Positions 8,607 to 17,484 of a stretch of DNA of 64,000 nucleotides are shown one piece after another. The stretch is from an uncultured Bacteroidales bacterium (GTDB taxonomy: Bacteria; Bacteroidota; Bacteroidia; Bacteroidales; UBA932): NCBI GenBank assembly GCA_944325445.1, contig CALVAG010000007.1, positions 1 to 64,000 of the forward strand. Direction: 5' to 3'. The notes beneath the pieces are model-generated. The model was not told where the DNA came from. It did no database searches and worked only from the letters and a program-made list of their open reading frames with translations. Position numbers and translations under genes: made by a program. Position 1 is the stretch's first letter. Each line of letters starts with the position of its first letter.

Positions 8607-10138
8607 TTTTCATTATACCATACCGAATCAAAAATAGAGAGATTGGTATTGACTTTTGTTTTAAGCTTGCAACCGAATTTCTTGCACCACTGTCTCCTTA
8701 CACTTTTAAAGAGACCTCTGTTTATATACCCTTCGAGAATGGGATTCAATTCAAGTATGAAAGATCTGATATTGCACTCTTTCACAAAATAGGCCAACTG
8801 ACGCTCCAGCTTTTCGTCTATGAGAATCGTAGGCGCTATTTCACCTGTACCGTGACACATGGGGCACTGCTCATTGACCTTTATCTCTATTGCCGGTCTG
8901 ACTCTTTGCCTTGTAATCTGCATCAGTCCGAATTTTGTAAGAGGCAGTATATTGTGTTTTGCCCTGTCATTGGCAAGCAGCTCCTGCATATGTTTATACA
9001 ACAGGGTCCTATTTTCCGCAGATTCCATATCTATGAAATCCACGATTATTATCCCGCCCATATCACGCAGTCTCAGCTGACGGGCAATCTCTTCAGCGGC
9101 ATTTACATTTACCTGAAACGTATTCTGCTCCTGCTCCAGGCCGTTTTTTGCACGTATCCCGCTATTGACATCGACTACATGCATCGCCTCCGTATGCTCG
9201 ATAATTATATACGCCCCCTGCTTTAAAGGAACGATTCGGCCGAAAGAACCTTTAATCTGTTTTGTAACATCGAAATGGTCGAATATCGGGGTATCGCCCC
9301 TATACAATTTCACTATCTTTTTTTGCTGGGGCGAAATCGTGGCGATATAATCCTCTATCTCTTCACAAACATCCTGATCGTTCACATATATGTTCGAGAA
9401 TGTGTCGTTCAGCAGATCTCTTAGGATGGTGGTAGTTTTACTGTTTTCGGTAAAAAGCAGATGGGGCGGTTTCGACGCTGCAAGTTTCGGCCATGCATCT
9501 TCCCATTTCTTTATGAGCATTTTCAGTTCCGCATCAAGAATGGCCGAACCTTTGCCCTCGGCGGCAGTCCTTATTATAACTCCGTAATTTTTAGGCAAGA
9601 TGCTATAAACCAACCGCTCCAACCTTCTTTTTTCCTCTTTTAACGTAATCTTCTGCGAAACGCTTACCTTGTCCGCAAAAGGCAACAGCACCAGATTCCT
9701 GCCTGCGATTGAGATTTCAGCCGTGAGTCTTGATCCTTTGGTAGATATCGGCTCTTTGACAATCTGGACAATTATAGGTTGTCCGACCTCAAGCACATCG
9801 GCGATCTTACCCTCCTTTTCCAATATTGCACCTATCTCTATATCGGAATAAAAAGAACGGAAATCCTTATTCGGATTGATCTGTTTGGCAAACCTGTCGA
9901 AGGATTTGAAATTAAGTCCCAAATCCAGATAATGGATGAACGCGTCCTTATCGTCTCCGATATCGACAAATGCAGCATTCAGTGCGGGCATGACCTTTTT
10001 GACCCTGCCCAAATAAACATCGCCTACCGAAAACGATACGTTATTCTGCTCCTTGTTCAGCTCTACCAATCTGTGGTTTTCGAGCAAAGCAAACGAGACA
10101 GCCTCTGTACGAACATCAATTATCAGATCTCTCTCCAT
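8588..10138 (-). CDS. rng: Ribonuclease G (Rne/Rng family)
   Basis: 516-residue endoribonuclease of the RNase E/G family, used in rRNA 5' processing and mRNA decay. An S1 RNA-binding domain occupies about residues 38-130 (GDVYLGRVKKV; FVDIG). The catalytic DNase-I-like part has DVNSG and GGIIIVDFIDM, with Mg-binding aspartates. The zinc-link CPMC with following HGTG lies near residue 405. It lacks the long C-terminal scaffold of RNase E. ATG at 10138 (MERDLIIDV) is preferred to an in-frame TTG at 10147. Its neighbour upstream is the tiny ribosomal protein gene. Confidence 0.93.
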   Translation of the reverse strand: MERDLIIDVRTEAVSFALLENHRLVELNKEQNNVSFSVGDVYLGRVKKVMPALNAAFVDIGDDKDAFIHYLDLGLNFKSFDRFAKQINPNKDFRSFYSDIEIGAILEKEGKIADVLEVGQPIIVQIVKEPISTKGSRLTAEISIAGRNLVLLPFADKVSVSQKITLKEEKRRLERLVYSILPKNYGVIIRTAAEGKGSAILDAELKMLIKKWEDAWPKLAASKPPHLLFTENSKTTTILRDLLNDTFSNIYVNDQDVCEEIEDYIATISPQQKKIVKLYRGDTPIFDHFDVTKQIKGSFGRIVPLKQGAYIIIEHTEAMHVVDVNSGIRAKNGLEQEQNTFQVNVNAAEEIARQLRLRDMGGIIIVDFIDMESAENRTLLYKHMQELLANDRAKHNILPLTKFGLMQITRQRVRPAIEIKVNEQCPMCHGTGEIAPTILIDEKLERQLAYFVKECNIRSFILELNPILEGYINRGLFKSVRRQWCKKFGCKLKTKVNTNLSIFDSVWYNEKGEKLD

Positions 10139-10215
10139 CCGGTTCAATTAAATAAGCGCAACAAAACAAGAGAACGACAATAACATTGCCGCTCTCTTAG
10201 AACTCAAGACAATAG

Positions 10216-10308
10216 CTACTTACGCTTCTTGTGTCTATTCTTGCGAAGACGTTTTTTACGCTTGTGCGTAGCCATTTTATGTCTCTTTCTTTTCTTTCCG
10301 CTTGGCAT
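10216..10308 (-). CDS. 30-residue AURKAIP1/COX24-type ribosomal protein (bS22-like)
   Basis: Very small, extremely basic protein (Lys/Arg/His in more than two thirds of positions) starting MPSGKKRKRHKMATH and ending in KKRK before TAG. I recognise it as the AURKAIP1/COX24-domain small protein of Bacteroidetes, related to mitochondrial mS38 and mycobacterial bS22, which sit on the small ribosomal subunit. It lies between the HU gene and the RNase G gene on the same strand, 11 nt after HU ends. The assignment rests on recall of the family sequence; ribosome binding in this organism is inferred. Confidence 0.85.
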   Translation of the reverse strand: MPSGKKRKRHKMATHKRKKRLRKNRHKKRK

Positions 10309-10319
10309 ACTTCAAATAA

Positions 10320-10604
10320 TTATTTAACGTTAGATTTAACCTTGCTCATAAATACTTTTGCAGGTTTGAATGCAGGAATATTGTGAGCAGGAATTATTAA
10401 AGTAGTGTTTTTAGATATGTTTCTCGCAGTCTTCTTTGCACGTTTTTTAACGATGAAACTACCAAAACCACGCAAATATACATTTTTATTTTTAGCCAAA
10501 GAGTCTTTAACGTTATCCATGAATGACTCTATTACGCTTTGAACAGCAATCTTCTCAAGACCGGTTGCTTTTGCAACCTCATTGACGATATCAGCTTTAG
10601 TCAT
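10320..10604 (-). CDS. HU-family DNA-binding protein
   Basis: 94-residue nucleoid protein. The HU/IHF signature is clear: MTKADIVNEVA at the start, GFGSF before the beta arm (around residues 46-50), and an IPAFKPAK end motif. It bends and compacts DNA as a dimer. The beta-arm tip reads NTTLIIPAHNIPAF, with proline in the intercalating position. Probably co-transcribed with the following tiny ribosomal protein gene. Confidence 0.93.
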   Translation of the reverse strand: MTKADIVNEVAKATGLEKIAVQSVIESFMDNVKDSLAKNKNVYLRGFGSFIVKKRAKKTARNISKNTTLIIPAHNIPAFKPAKVFMSKVKSNVK

Positions 10605-10896
10605 AATAATAAAATATTAAAAGGTTAGTTATTTCTGGAAGGCAAAAATAAAGTATTTTTTCTAAATAATGCTAACAAAATCAAAAAAAAGAGAGGATTT
10701 TTCTCCGATATTTTTCATTAAACGAAAGATAATAAATAATTTATGCATAACAATACTCATATTGTATTAATATTCTTGCAATTATCGTCAATTATCCATG
10801 ACACAGTTTGGCATGGAGATTGACAAATAACGGCAAACGCCTATATATATTGAAAGTATGGGCGAAGACTGACAAATTGACACAAATACTACACAG
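10605..10896. promoter_or_regulatory. Intergenic region between the divergent HU and lon genes
   Basis: A minus-strand TATTTTTG at 10643-10650 fits the TAnnTTTG -7 box and would start the HU transcript about 35 nt before its ATG. I see no clear box for lon; the 120 nt before its start hold a CAGTTTGGCATGG stretch and A/T-rich DNA but no recognisable heat-shock operator such as a CIRCE dyad. Confidence 0.4.
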
Positions 10897-13296
10897 ATGA
10901 AGTTACCAGAGTTATTATTAAATCAAATAGAGAGTGGAGGAATGAGTATTTTACCTGTGATGAGCATAGATTCCGGTGCAAATATGGATGAGGCCGAACT
11001 GCCACGGACATTGCCTATACTGGCACTGCGCAATGTCGTTATATTTCCCGGGACGATAACCCCCATTACGGTAAGCAGGGACAAATCATTGAAACTGGTC
11101 AAGGCACTATATAAGTCTACGAAAATCATAGGTACAGTAACTCAGAAGGATGCAAAAGTAGAGGAGCCCTCTAAAAGCGACCTGTATGACATAGGGACAT
11201 CATGCAGGATATTGAAGACTATTGAGCTGCCCGATGGAGGATTGACGGTTCTGCTCAGGGGCCTGAAAAAGTTCAGGCTCGATGACATTATTGCAGATGA
11301 GCCGTATCTTCTTGGCAATGTAGAATATATTCCCGAAATCTATCCAAGCAAGGATGATGCGGATGTGGAGCCCGTATGCGATGCCATAAAGGACGCGGCG
11401 TTGCATATAATAAAACTCTCGCCCCATATTCCGCAGGAGGCAGGATTTGCAATAAGGAATATCGACGGCTGCGAATTCCTTACAAACTTTATAGCATCTT
11501 CGGTAGAGACAGAAGAGATAGAGAAAAAGATTGAGCTTTTACGGATCGATTCCATAAAAGAGAGAGCGTATAAGTTATTGGAACTTTTGAACAAGCAGAT
11601 AGAAATCCTTAAAATCAAGGATGATATACAGCAAAAGGTCAAAAGTGAGATAGATCAGCAACAGAGAGAATATTATCTTAACAATCAGTTGAAAACCATC
11701 CAGGAAGAGTTGGGTATGGACGGCAACGGGCAGGATATTGCAGACCTGAAGGCAAAGGCTGCGAAAAAAAGATGGCCCGATTATGCAGCTGAAGCTTTTG
11801 ATAAGGAAATTCAAAGACTCGAGAAGATAAACCCCAATTCTCCGGAGTATGCCATTGAACTTACTTATGCCGAATTTTTGACAGATCTTCCCTGGAATGA
11901 ATTCTCCACCGACAATCTTGATTTGAAAAATGCCCAAAAGATTTTGGACAAAGACCATTACGGTCTGGAAACCGTAAAGGAGAGAATTATTGAATACCTT
12001 GCCGTATTGAAACTGAAAGGAGATATGAAATCCCCCATAATTTGCCTCTATGGCCCTCCAGGCGTAGGAAAAACCTCATTGGGAAAATCCATCGCCAGGG
12101 CGCTGGGAAGGAAATATGGCAGAATTTCATTGGGAGGACTGCATGACGAGTCGGAAATACGCGGACACAGGAGAACGTATATCGGCGCAATGCCGGGGCG
12201 TATCCTTGATACCATACGCAAGTCGGGAACATCCAATCCCGTCGTAGTGCTGGATGAAATAGATAAGGTAAGTTCCGATTTCAGAGGCGATCCTGCATCC
12301 GCCCTTCTTGAGGTACTCGACCCGGAGCAAAATACGACATTCCATGACAATTACCTCGACATAGACTATGATCTGTCTCATGTGCTCTTTATAACTACCG
12401 CCAATAATATAAGTACTATCCATCCGGCATTAAGAGACAGGATGGAACTTATCCCTGTAAGCGGATATCTGGCTGAAGAAAAATACCAGATTGCAAGGAA
12501 TTATCTTATTCCCAAGCAGAAAGAACAGCATGGGCTGGACCGTTTCAAATTCAGCAAAACTGCGATAGACACTGTCATAAATGAATATACCAGAGAGTCG
12601 GGAGTGAGAAACCTCGATAAGCAGATTGCAAAAATAGCGAGGAACATCGCAAAGAGGATAGCGTTGGAGGAAGAGGTTCCGCAAACGATAGAAAAGGAAG
12701 ATGTAAAGAAGATATTGGGCCTGCCTATAAACATGCATGACATGCAGAAGGGAAATGAGGCGACAGGCGTGGTGACCGGACTTGCATGGACAGAGATGGG
12801 CGGAGAAATCCTCTTTGTGGAATGCAGTCTGAGCAAAGGCAAAGGCAATATCACATTGACCGGAAACCTCGGCGATGTAATGAAGGAGTCTGCAATGATT
12901 GCATATCAATATATAAAGGCGCATCCGCAATTGCTCGGGGTAAAACCTGAAATATTCGGCAAATACGATATCCATGTCCATGTGCCCGAAGGTGCGATTC
13001 CAAAAGATGGCCCCTCTGCCGGTATTACAATGGTCAGCGCAATGGCTTCCGCCTTTATGAACAAAAAGGTAAAACACTCGATTGCAATGACGGGAGAGAT
13101 GACACTGAGAGGAAAGGTCCTGCCGGTAGGCGGTATAAAGGAGAAGATACTTGCAGCCAAAAGGGCTGGAATAAAGACGATAGTCCTCTCCTCTGAAAAC
13201 GAACGGGATATTAAGGATATAAAAGAGATTTACATCAAAGGGCTCACCTTTAAATATGTAGATACGATGGAAGATGTCTTGAAATTCATTTTTTAA
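10897..13296 (+). CDS. lon: ATP-dependent protease Lon
   Basis: 799-residue cytoplasmic protease. Order of domains: N-terminal substrate-binding LON domain (LPILALRNVVIFPG near residue 38), coiled region, AAA+ module with Walker A GPPGVGKTS near residue 386 and Walker B VVLDEIDK, and C-terminal protease with the catalytic Ser in GPSAGIT near residue 707 and Lys in GGIKEK near residue 750. Degrades misfolded and regulatory proteins. Monocistronic or with ung, which starts 35 nt later. Confidence 0.97.
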   Translation: MKLPELLLNQIESGGMSILPVMSIDSGANMDEAELPRTLPILALRNVVIFPGTITPITVSRDKSLKLVKALYKSTKIIGTVTQKDAKVEEPSKSDLYDIGTSCRILKTIELPDGGLTVLLRGLKKFRLDDIIADEPYLLGNVEYIPEIYPSKDDADVEPVCDAIKDAALHIIKLSPHIPQEAGFAIRNIDGCEFLTNFIASSVETEEIEKKIELLRIDSIKERAYKLLELLNKQIEILKIKDDIQQKVKSEIDQQQREYYLNNQLKTIQEELGMDGNGQDIADLKAKAAKKRWPDYAAEAFDKEIQRLEKINPNSPEYAIELTYAEFLTDLPWNEFSTDNLDLKNAQKILDKDHYGLETVKERIIEYLAVLKLKGDMKSPIICLYGPPGVGKTSLGKSIARALGRKYGRISLGGLHDESEIRGHRRTYIGAMPGRILDTIRKSGTSNPVVVLDEIDKVSSDFRGDPASALLEVLDPEQNTTFHDNYLDIDYDLSHVLFITTANNISTIHPALRDRMELIPVSGYLAEEKYQIARNYLIPKQKEQHGLDRFKFSKTAIDTVINEYTRESGVRNLDKQIAKIARNIAKRIALEEEVPQTIEKEDVKKILGLPINMHDMQKGNEATGVVTGLAWTEMGGEILFVECSLSKGKGNITLTGNLGDVMKESAMIAYQYIKAHPQLLGVKPEIFGKYDIHVHVPEGAIPKDGPSAGITMVSAMASAFMNKKVKHSIAMTGEMTLRGKVLPVGGIKEKILAAKRAGIKTIVLSSENERDIKDIKEIYIKGLTFKYVDTMEDVLKFIF

Positions 13297-13331
13297 TACC
13301 TGACGGGACAGTCGTCTGTTTTTATAATGCC

Positions 13332-14000
13332 ATGGATGTAAAGATCAATCCTGAATGGAAAGAGGTTCTCGAACAGGAATTCGAGAAAGAGTACTTTAAA
13401 AAAATAGTTGCGTTCCTGCATCGCGAAAAACGTGAGGGGAAAGTGATATATCCGCCCGGACCGCTTATTTTCAATGCGTTCGACACCACACCTTTCAGCA
13501 AAGTAAAGGTCGTCATTCTCGGGCAGGATCCGTATCATGGTGCAGGTCAGGCTCATGGATTATCATTTTCCGTTCCGGATGGAGTGGCGGCACCTCCGTC
13601 ATTGAAAAATATTTATAAGGAGATCGAAGATGATCTGGCCATAAAGGTCCATAAAAACGGGTCGCTGGTTTCATGGGCGAAACAGGGAGTGTTCCTGCTC
13701 AATGCAGTACTTACCGTCAGGGCAGCCGAACCCACTTCACACGGTGCAATAGGTTGGAATATCTTTACCGATGCTGTAATAAGGGCCATATCGGAGAGGA
13801 AAGAACATGTGGTCTTTATGTTGTGGGGGAACTATGCCAGAAGCAAGAAAGCATTGATAGATAAAGACAAACATTTAATATTGGAGGCGGCGCATCCATC
13901 CCCTCTCGCAAGAGGGGCGTTCTTCGGCTGCAAGCATTTTTCGAAATGCAACAGTTACCTGAAGGAACATGGAGAAACCCCCATAGATTGGAGTATTTAA
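13332..14000 (+). CDS. ung: Uracil-DNA glycosylase, family 1
   Basis: 222-residue base-excision repair enzyme that removes uracil from DNA. GQDPYHG (residues 64-70) contains the catalytic Asp66, and HPSPLA near residue 188 is the leucine-intercalation loop with the catalytic His. Length is standard for Ung. Starts with an ATG 35 nt behind lon on the same strand. Confidence 0.96.
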   Translation: MDVKINPEWKEVLEQEFEKEYFKKIVAFLHREKREGKVIYPPGPLIFNAFDTTPFSKVKVVILGQDPYHGAGQAHGLSFSVPDGVAAPPSLKNIYKEIEDDLAIKVHKNGSLVSWAKQGVFLLNAVLTVRAAEPTSHGAIGWNIFTDAVIRAISERKEHVVFMLWGNYARSKKALIDKDKHLILEAAHPSPLARGAFFGCKHFSKCNSYLKEHGETPIDWSI

Positions 14001-14024
14001 AATTAACATTAAAACTATATTATC

Positions 14025-14543
14025 ATGATTAAGAATTTAACAAAAGCCGCTTTTGTTGCGGCGGCGGCACTGTTGTTCGCACAATGTGCAAACAACTCTG
14101 CAGACAATGCAGCTGCGGCAGCTGCAGAATCTCAAAAGCTAAAGAGCGAAACGACATGGATATTGCAATCCATGAAAGTAGACAGCATGGACCTTGCCGT
14201 TCCAACAGACACCGATGTTACAATCTCCTTTTTAGACAGCGCCAATTTAGCCGGGAACGGAGGATGCAACTACTACTTTGGCAGCTACTCAATCGGAGAC
14301 ACTACAAACTCCATCACATTGCAGCCTGCAGGTATGACCAGAATGGCCGGTCCCAACATGGAGTTCGAACAGCAGTTCATTGCAAATATGCAGAACGTGA
14401 CATCTTATTCGCTTAAAGACAGCACGCTTACACTTTGCGACTCTTTGGGGAGGGAAATCATGATTTTGTCGCAAAGCAAAGAGAGCCCTGTAGTAGAAGA
14501 GCAGACAGAGGAGAGCGCATCTGAAAATACAACCGCAGAATAG
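14025..14543 (+). CDS. META/HslJ-domain lipoprotein
   Basis: 172 residues. A hydrophobic N-terminal signal ends at AAALLFAQC, a lipobox-like site, and an Ala-rich spacer follows. Residues 40-150 match the META domain pattern: WILQSM near the start, GNGGCNYYFGSY in the middle (the conserved G-G-C-N of HslJ proteins) and a C-terminal LTLCDSLGREI strand. HslJ-like proteins are linked to stress and aminoglycoside tolerance in enterobacteria; here the role is unknown. The tail is acidic and low-complexity. A strong hairpin terminator follows. Confidence 0.82.
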   Translation: MIKNLTKAAFVAAAALLFAQCANNSADNAAAAAAESQKLKSETTWILQSMKVDSMDLAVPTDTDVTISFLDSANLAGNGGCNYYFGSYSIGDTTNSITLQPAGMTRMAGPNMEFEQQFIANMQNVTSYSLKDSTLTLCDSLGREIMILSQSKESPVVEEQTEESASENTTAE

Positions 14544-14567
14544 TTCAAACCGACCTATTATGAATAA

Positions 14568-14605
14568 GGAGCGACGGGAATCTTCCTGCCGCTCCTTTTC
14601 TTTTC
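14568..14605 (+). terminator. Bidirectional Rho-independent terminator
   Basis: GGAGCG (14568-14573) pairs with CGCTCC (14590-14595), extended inward by an imperfect GGGAA/TTCC pairing, and is followed by TTTTCTTTTC. It lies between convergent genes, the META lipoprotein gene and the FAD oxidoreductase gene. Confidence 0.7.
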
Positions 14606-14626
14606 AATGTCCGATGGAGGTGCACT

Positions 14627-17473
14627 TTATTTTCTCTCGCTCACTTCATCCAACAGATAGAGGATAGATCTGAATGTCACCCCGCTATTGCGCGACAGAC
14701 CGATTTCGCATGTTCTGCTTGTAGCATATCCCGCCACACATGGTTTTCCGCTGCCATCTGCGCGTCCGTCAATCTGTTCTCTAAGATGACGCAGCCCGTG
14801 AGTATTGAGTTCCGGATATGTAAAGCCTCTGTCCCCTGCGAAACCGCAACAATTGCTCTCTATCACTACAACATCATCGGAACAGAGTTTTGCCAGATCA
14901 TACAGCATATTGTCTACTCCCAGCTTCTTTGATGAACAGACGGCAAATACGGCAATCTTTTCATGTTTAGGAGTGATTTTAAGCTTCGGGAGAAGATACT
15001 TCGTTATGAATTCGGCCGGTTCGTAAAGTTTCAGTTTCGCATCCATATTGGCGTGCATTGTATAAAGGCATGGAGACATATCGCACAGAATAGGATATTT
15101 CCCGTTTTCAGACGCCTTTGTCAATGCGCTTTCAAGTTCATCCGAGGCCTTTTTGCCAGCCTCCACATAGCCCTTGCTGGAAAATGCCATTCCGCAGCAG
15201 AGTTTATCCAGATTTTCGGGATATATTATATCATACCCCGCCTTTTTGATAAGCTTTGCCGTAAGTTTTGTTATTTCCAACTCCTTTGAATAGCTCCTGC
15301 TCACTCCCATACTTCGGGTAATGCATGAAGGAAAATAGACAATCTTTTCCGCCCCGGGGTTCTGAATATTTTCAGAGGTATCGATTTTGTGCGCTCCCTT
15401 GGGGAAATATTCATTCCACATGGGAACCAGGTTCCCGCTTATTTTGCGTACTCCGCCGGCCATGGCTCCGAAAATCCCCTTGCCGAAAAGCATACGCATG
15501 CCGTAAACGGTATTCAGGCCGGCCCTCATTCCGCTTGTAACCTTATCCATGTTCGACGCCAGCTTCACGGCTCTTGCTTCACTCTTTTCAGAATGGGCTG
15601 CATGACGGATTGTCTTTATCAGTTTTCCGGTATCCACCTTCACGGGACACTTCATTGCACATAGGCTGTCGGTAGCACAGGTTTCATCTCCCCAATAACG
15701 GTACTGCTTCTGCATTTCCGCAGCGATATGGGGTTCCTCTCCGCTCTTGCGAAGACGCTCCATCTCCCTGAAACTCGCAACCCGCTGCCTCGGAGAGAGA
15801 GTAAGCCCCTCCGCGACACATGTCCCTTCACAAAAACCGCATTCCATACATTTATCGACTATCTCATTGGTCTGAGGACACGGTTTGAGATTTTCTATAT
15901 GGACATTCTTGTTACTGTTCAATATCACTCCCGGATTCAGGATTCCCTTGGGATCGAATATCTCCTTTACCTCTTTCATGAGGGCATATGCCTGAGCCCC
16001 CCACTCCAATTCCACAAACGGGGCCATATTCCTTCCGGTGCCATGTTCAGCCTTGAGAGAACCGTCATATTTTGCAACCACCAGGTTTGCGATATCATCC
16101 ATAAACTTTTTATACCTGTCTACTTCCGACGGAGTGGTAAAGTCCTGATTGAACATGAAGTGCAGATTGCCTGCAAGGGCATGGCCGAATATCACGGCAT
16201 CGTCGTAACCGTTGTTATGGAAAACTTCCCTCAAATCCATCGTTGCATCTGCAAGCTGGCCGACAGGGAAACAGATATCCTCTATAATCGCAGTAGTTCC
16301 GCTCCTGCGCATTCCGGCAACGGTAGGAAGCGTCTCTTTCCTGATTTTCCAGAGTGCAGTCTGCTCTTTAGGATCTTTTGTAAACGAGTAAGGCACTTCT
16401 GTCTTGAACTCCTTTATTGCCGCGGAAATCTGTTCGATTTTCTTATTCAGCAGCTCATCGTCCTCTGCCGTTGTCTCGACAAGCAGGCCGCATGCGCCAT
16501 CCGAAAGAGTTTTCAGTACAGAAGGTACCCCTTCCGCATTCTCTACAGAACGGAGAGCCGCACGGTCCATAAGTTCCACGGCGGAAACAGGCTGGTTTCT
16601 CAATACCTGAACAGCGCTGCATGCCTCTTTGATTGTGGGATATACGGTAAGAGCCAACCCTTTATGCCTGTGATCTATTATCGTATTATAAGTAATTGAG
16701 GCGATAAAGGCCAGCGTACCTTCCGAACCTATTATAAGATGTTTCAATATATCGAATCCATCTTTATAATCCACAAAGGCGTTTAGGCTGTAGCCTGTCG
16801 TATTTTTAATCTTGTATTTCTTTTTTATCCTCTCTCTGAGCACCTGGTCCGCATCTATCCTTGCAGCCATCTCCTCCAGTCTGCCGAGCATTTGGCCATG
16901 GCTCTTTTTAAACTCGTTACGCGAATGTTCATCCGCTGTATCCAGTACCGTTCCGTCAGAAAGGATTACCTTTATATCGGCAATGGTCTTGTATGAATTG
17001 TCTGTCGTACCGCAACACATGCCGCTGGCATTATTTGCGGCTATACCGCCGATCATCGCGGAGTCTATGGATGCGGGATCCGGCCCGATTTTCCTGCCGT
17101 ATGAAGCCAGATATCTGTTTGCCATGCCTCCCCGTATGCCCGGTTGAAGGCTTATTTTAAATCCGTTATCCAAGATCTTATAACTTTTGAAACCGTGTGT
17201 GGCAATAACCAGGACAGAATCGGAAATTGCCTGTCCGCTCAATGATGTGCCGGCAGCCCTATATGTAACAGGTATATCCATCTCGTATGCGCATTTGGCT
17301 ATATACCGTATCTCGTCCTCACTGACCGCACGCACTACCAACTTAGGAATCAGCCTGTAAAATGAAGCATCCGTACCGAAAGCCAAAGTACTCAGCGCAT
17401 CATGCAACAATCTCTCTTTTGGAATAACCTTGTTGAGCCTCTCGTAAAAAACTTTATATTTACCGCTTATCAT
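14627..17473 (-). CDS. FAD/Fe-S oxidoreductase, Dld-type D-lactate dehydrogenase family
   Basis: 948-residue fusion. Residues about 25-450 form an FAD-linked oxidase (PCMH) domain: YRAAGTSLSGQA and GGIAANNASG bind FAD, and a C-terminal FAD-oxidase half follows. Two ferredoxin-type clusters come next (CMECGFCEGTC and CATDSLCAMKC), then two CCG cysteine-rich modules (LCCGMAFSS and SNCCGFAGDRG), as in GlpC/Dld-II proteins. Such enzymes oxidise D-lactate or another 2-hydroxyacid and pass electrons to the quinone pool. The substrate cannot be told from sequence. It is the last gene of the minus-strand lnt-coaD-thioredoxin block, 11 nt after its neighbour. Confidence 0.85.
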   Translation of the reverse strand: MISGKYKVFYERLNKVIPKERLLHDALSTLAFGTDASFYRLIPKLVVRAVSEDEIRYIAKCAYEMDIPVTYRAAGTSLSGQAISDSVLVIATHGFKSYKILDNGFKISLQPGIRGGMANRYLASYGRKIGPDPASIDSAMIGGIAANNASGMCCGTTDNSYKTIADIKVILSDGTVLDTADEHSRNEFKKSHGQMLGRLEEMAARIDADQVLRERIKKKYKIKNTTGYSLNAFVDYKDGFDILKHLIIGSEGTLAFIASITYNTIIDHRHKGLALTVYPTIKEACSAVQVLRNQPVSAVELMDRAALRSVENAEGVPSVLKTLSDGACGLLVETTAEDDELLNKKIEQISAAIKEFKTEVPYSFTKDPKEQTALWKIRKETLPTVAGMRRSGTTAIIEDICFPVGQLADATMDLREVFHNNGYDDAVIFGHALAGNLHFMFNQDFTTPSEVDRYKKFMDDIANLVVAKYDGSLKAEHGTGRNMAPFVELEWGAQAYALMKEVKEIFDPKGILNPGVILNSNKNVHIENLKPCPQTNEIVDKCMECGFCEGTCVAEGLTLSPRQRVASFREMERLRKSGEEPHIAAEMQKQYRYWGDETCATDSLCAMKCPVKVDTGKLIKTIRHAAHSEKSEARAVKLASNMDKVTSGMRAGLNTVYGMRMLFGKGIFGAMAGGVRKISGNLVPMWNEYFPKGAHKIDTSENIQNPGAEKIVYFPSCITRSMGVSRSYSKELEITKLTAKLIKKAGYDIIYPENLDKLCCGMAFSSKGYVEAGKKASDELESALTKASENGKYPILCDMSPCLYTMHANMDAKLKLYEPAEFITKYLLPKLKITPKHEKIAVFAVCSSKKLGVDNMLYDLAKLCSDDVVVIESNCCGFAGDRGFTYPELNTHGLRHLREQIDGRADGSGKPCVAGYATSRTCEIGLSRNSGVTFRSILYLLDEVSERK

Positions 17474-17484
17474 ATCTATATCTG

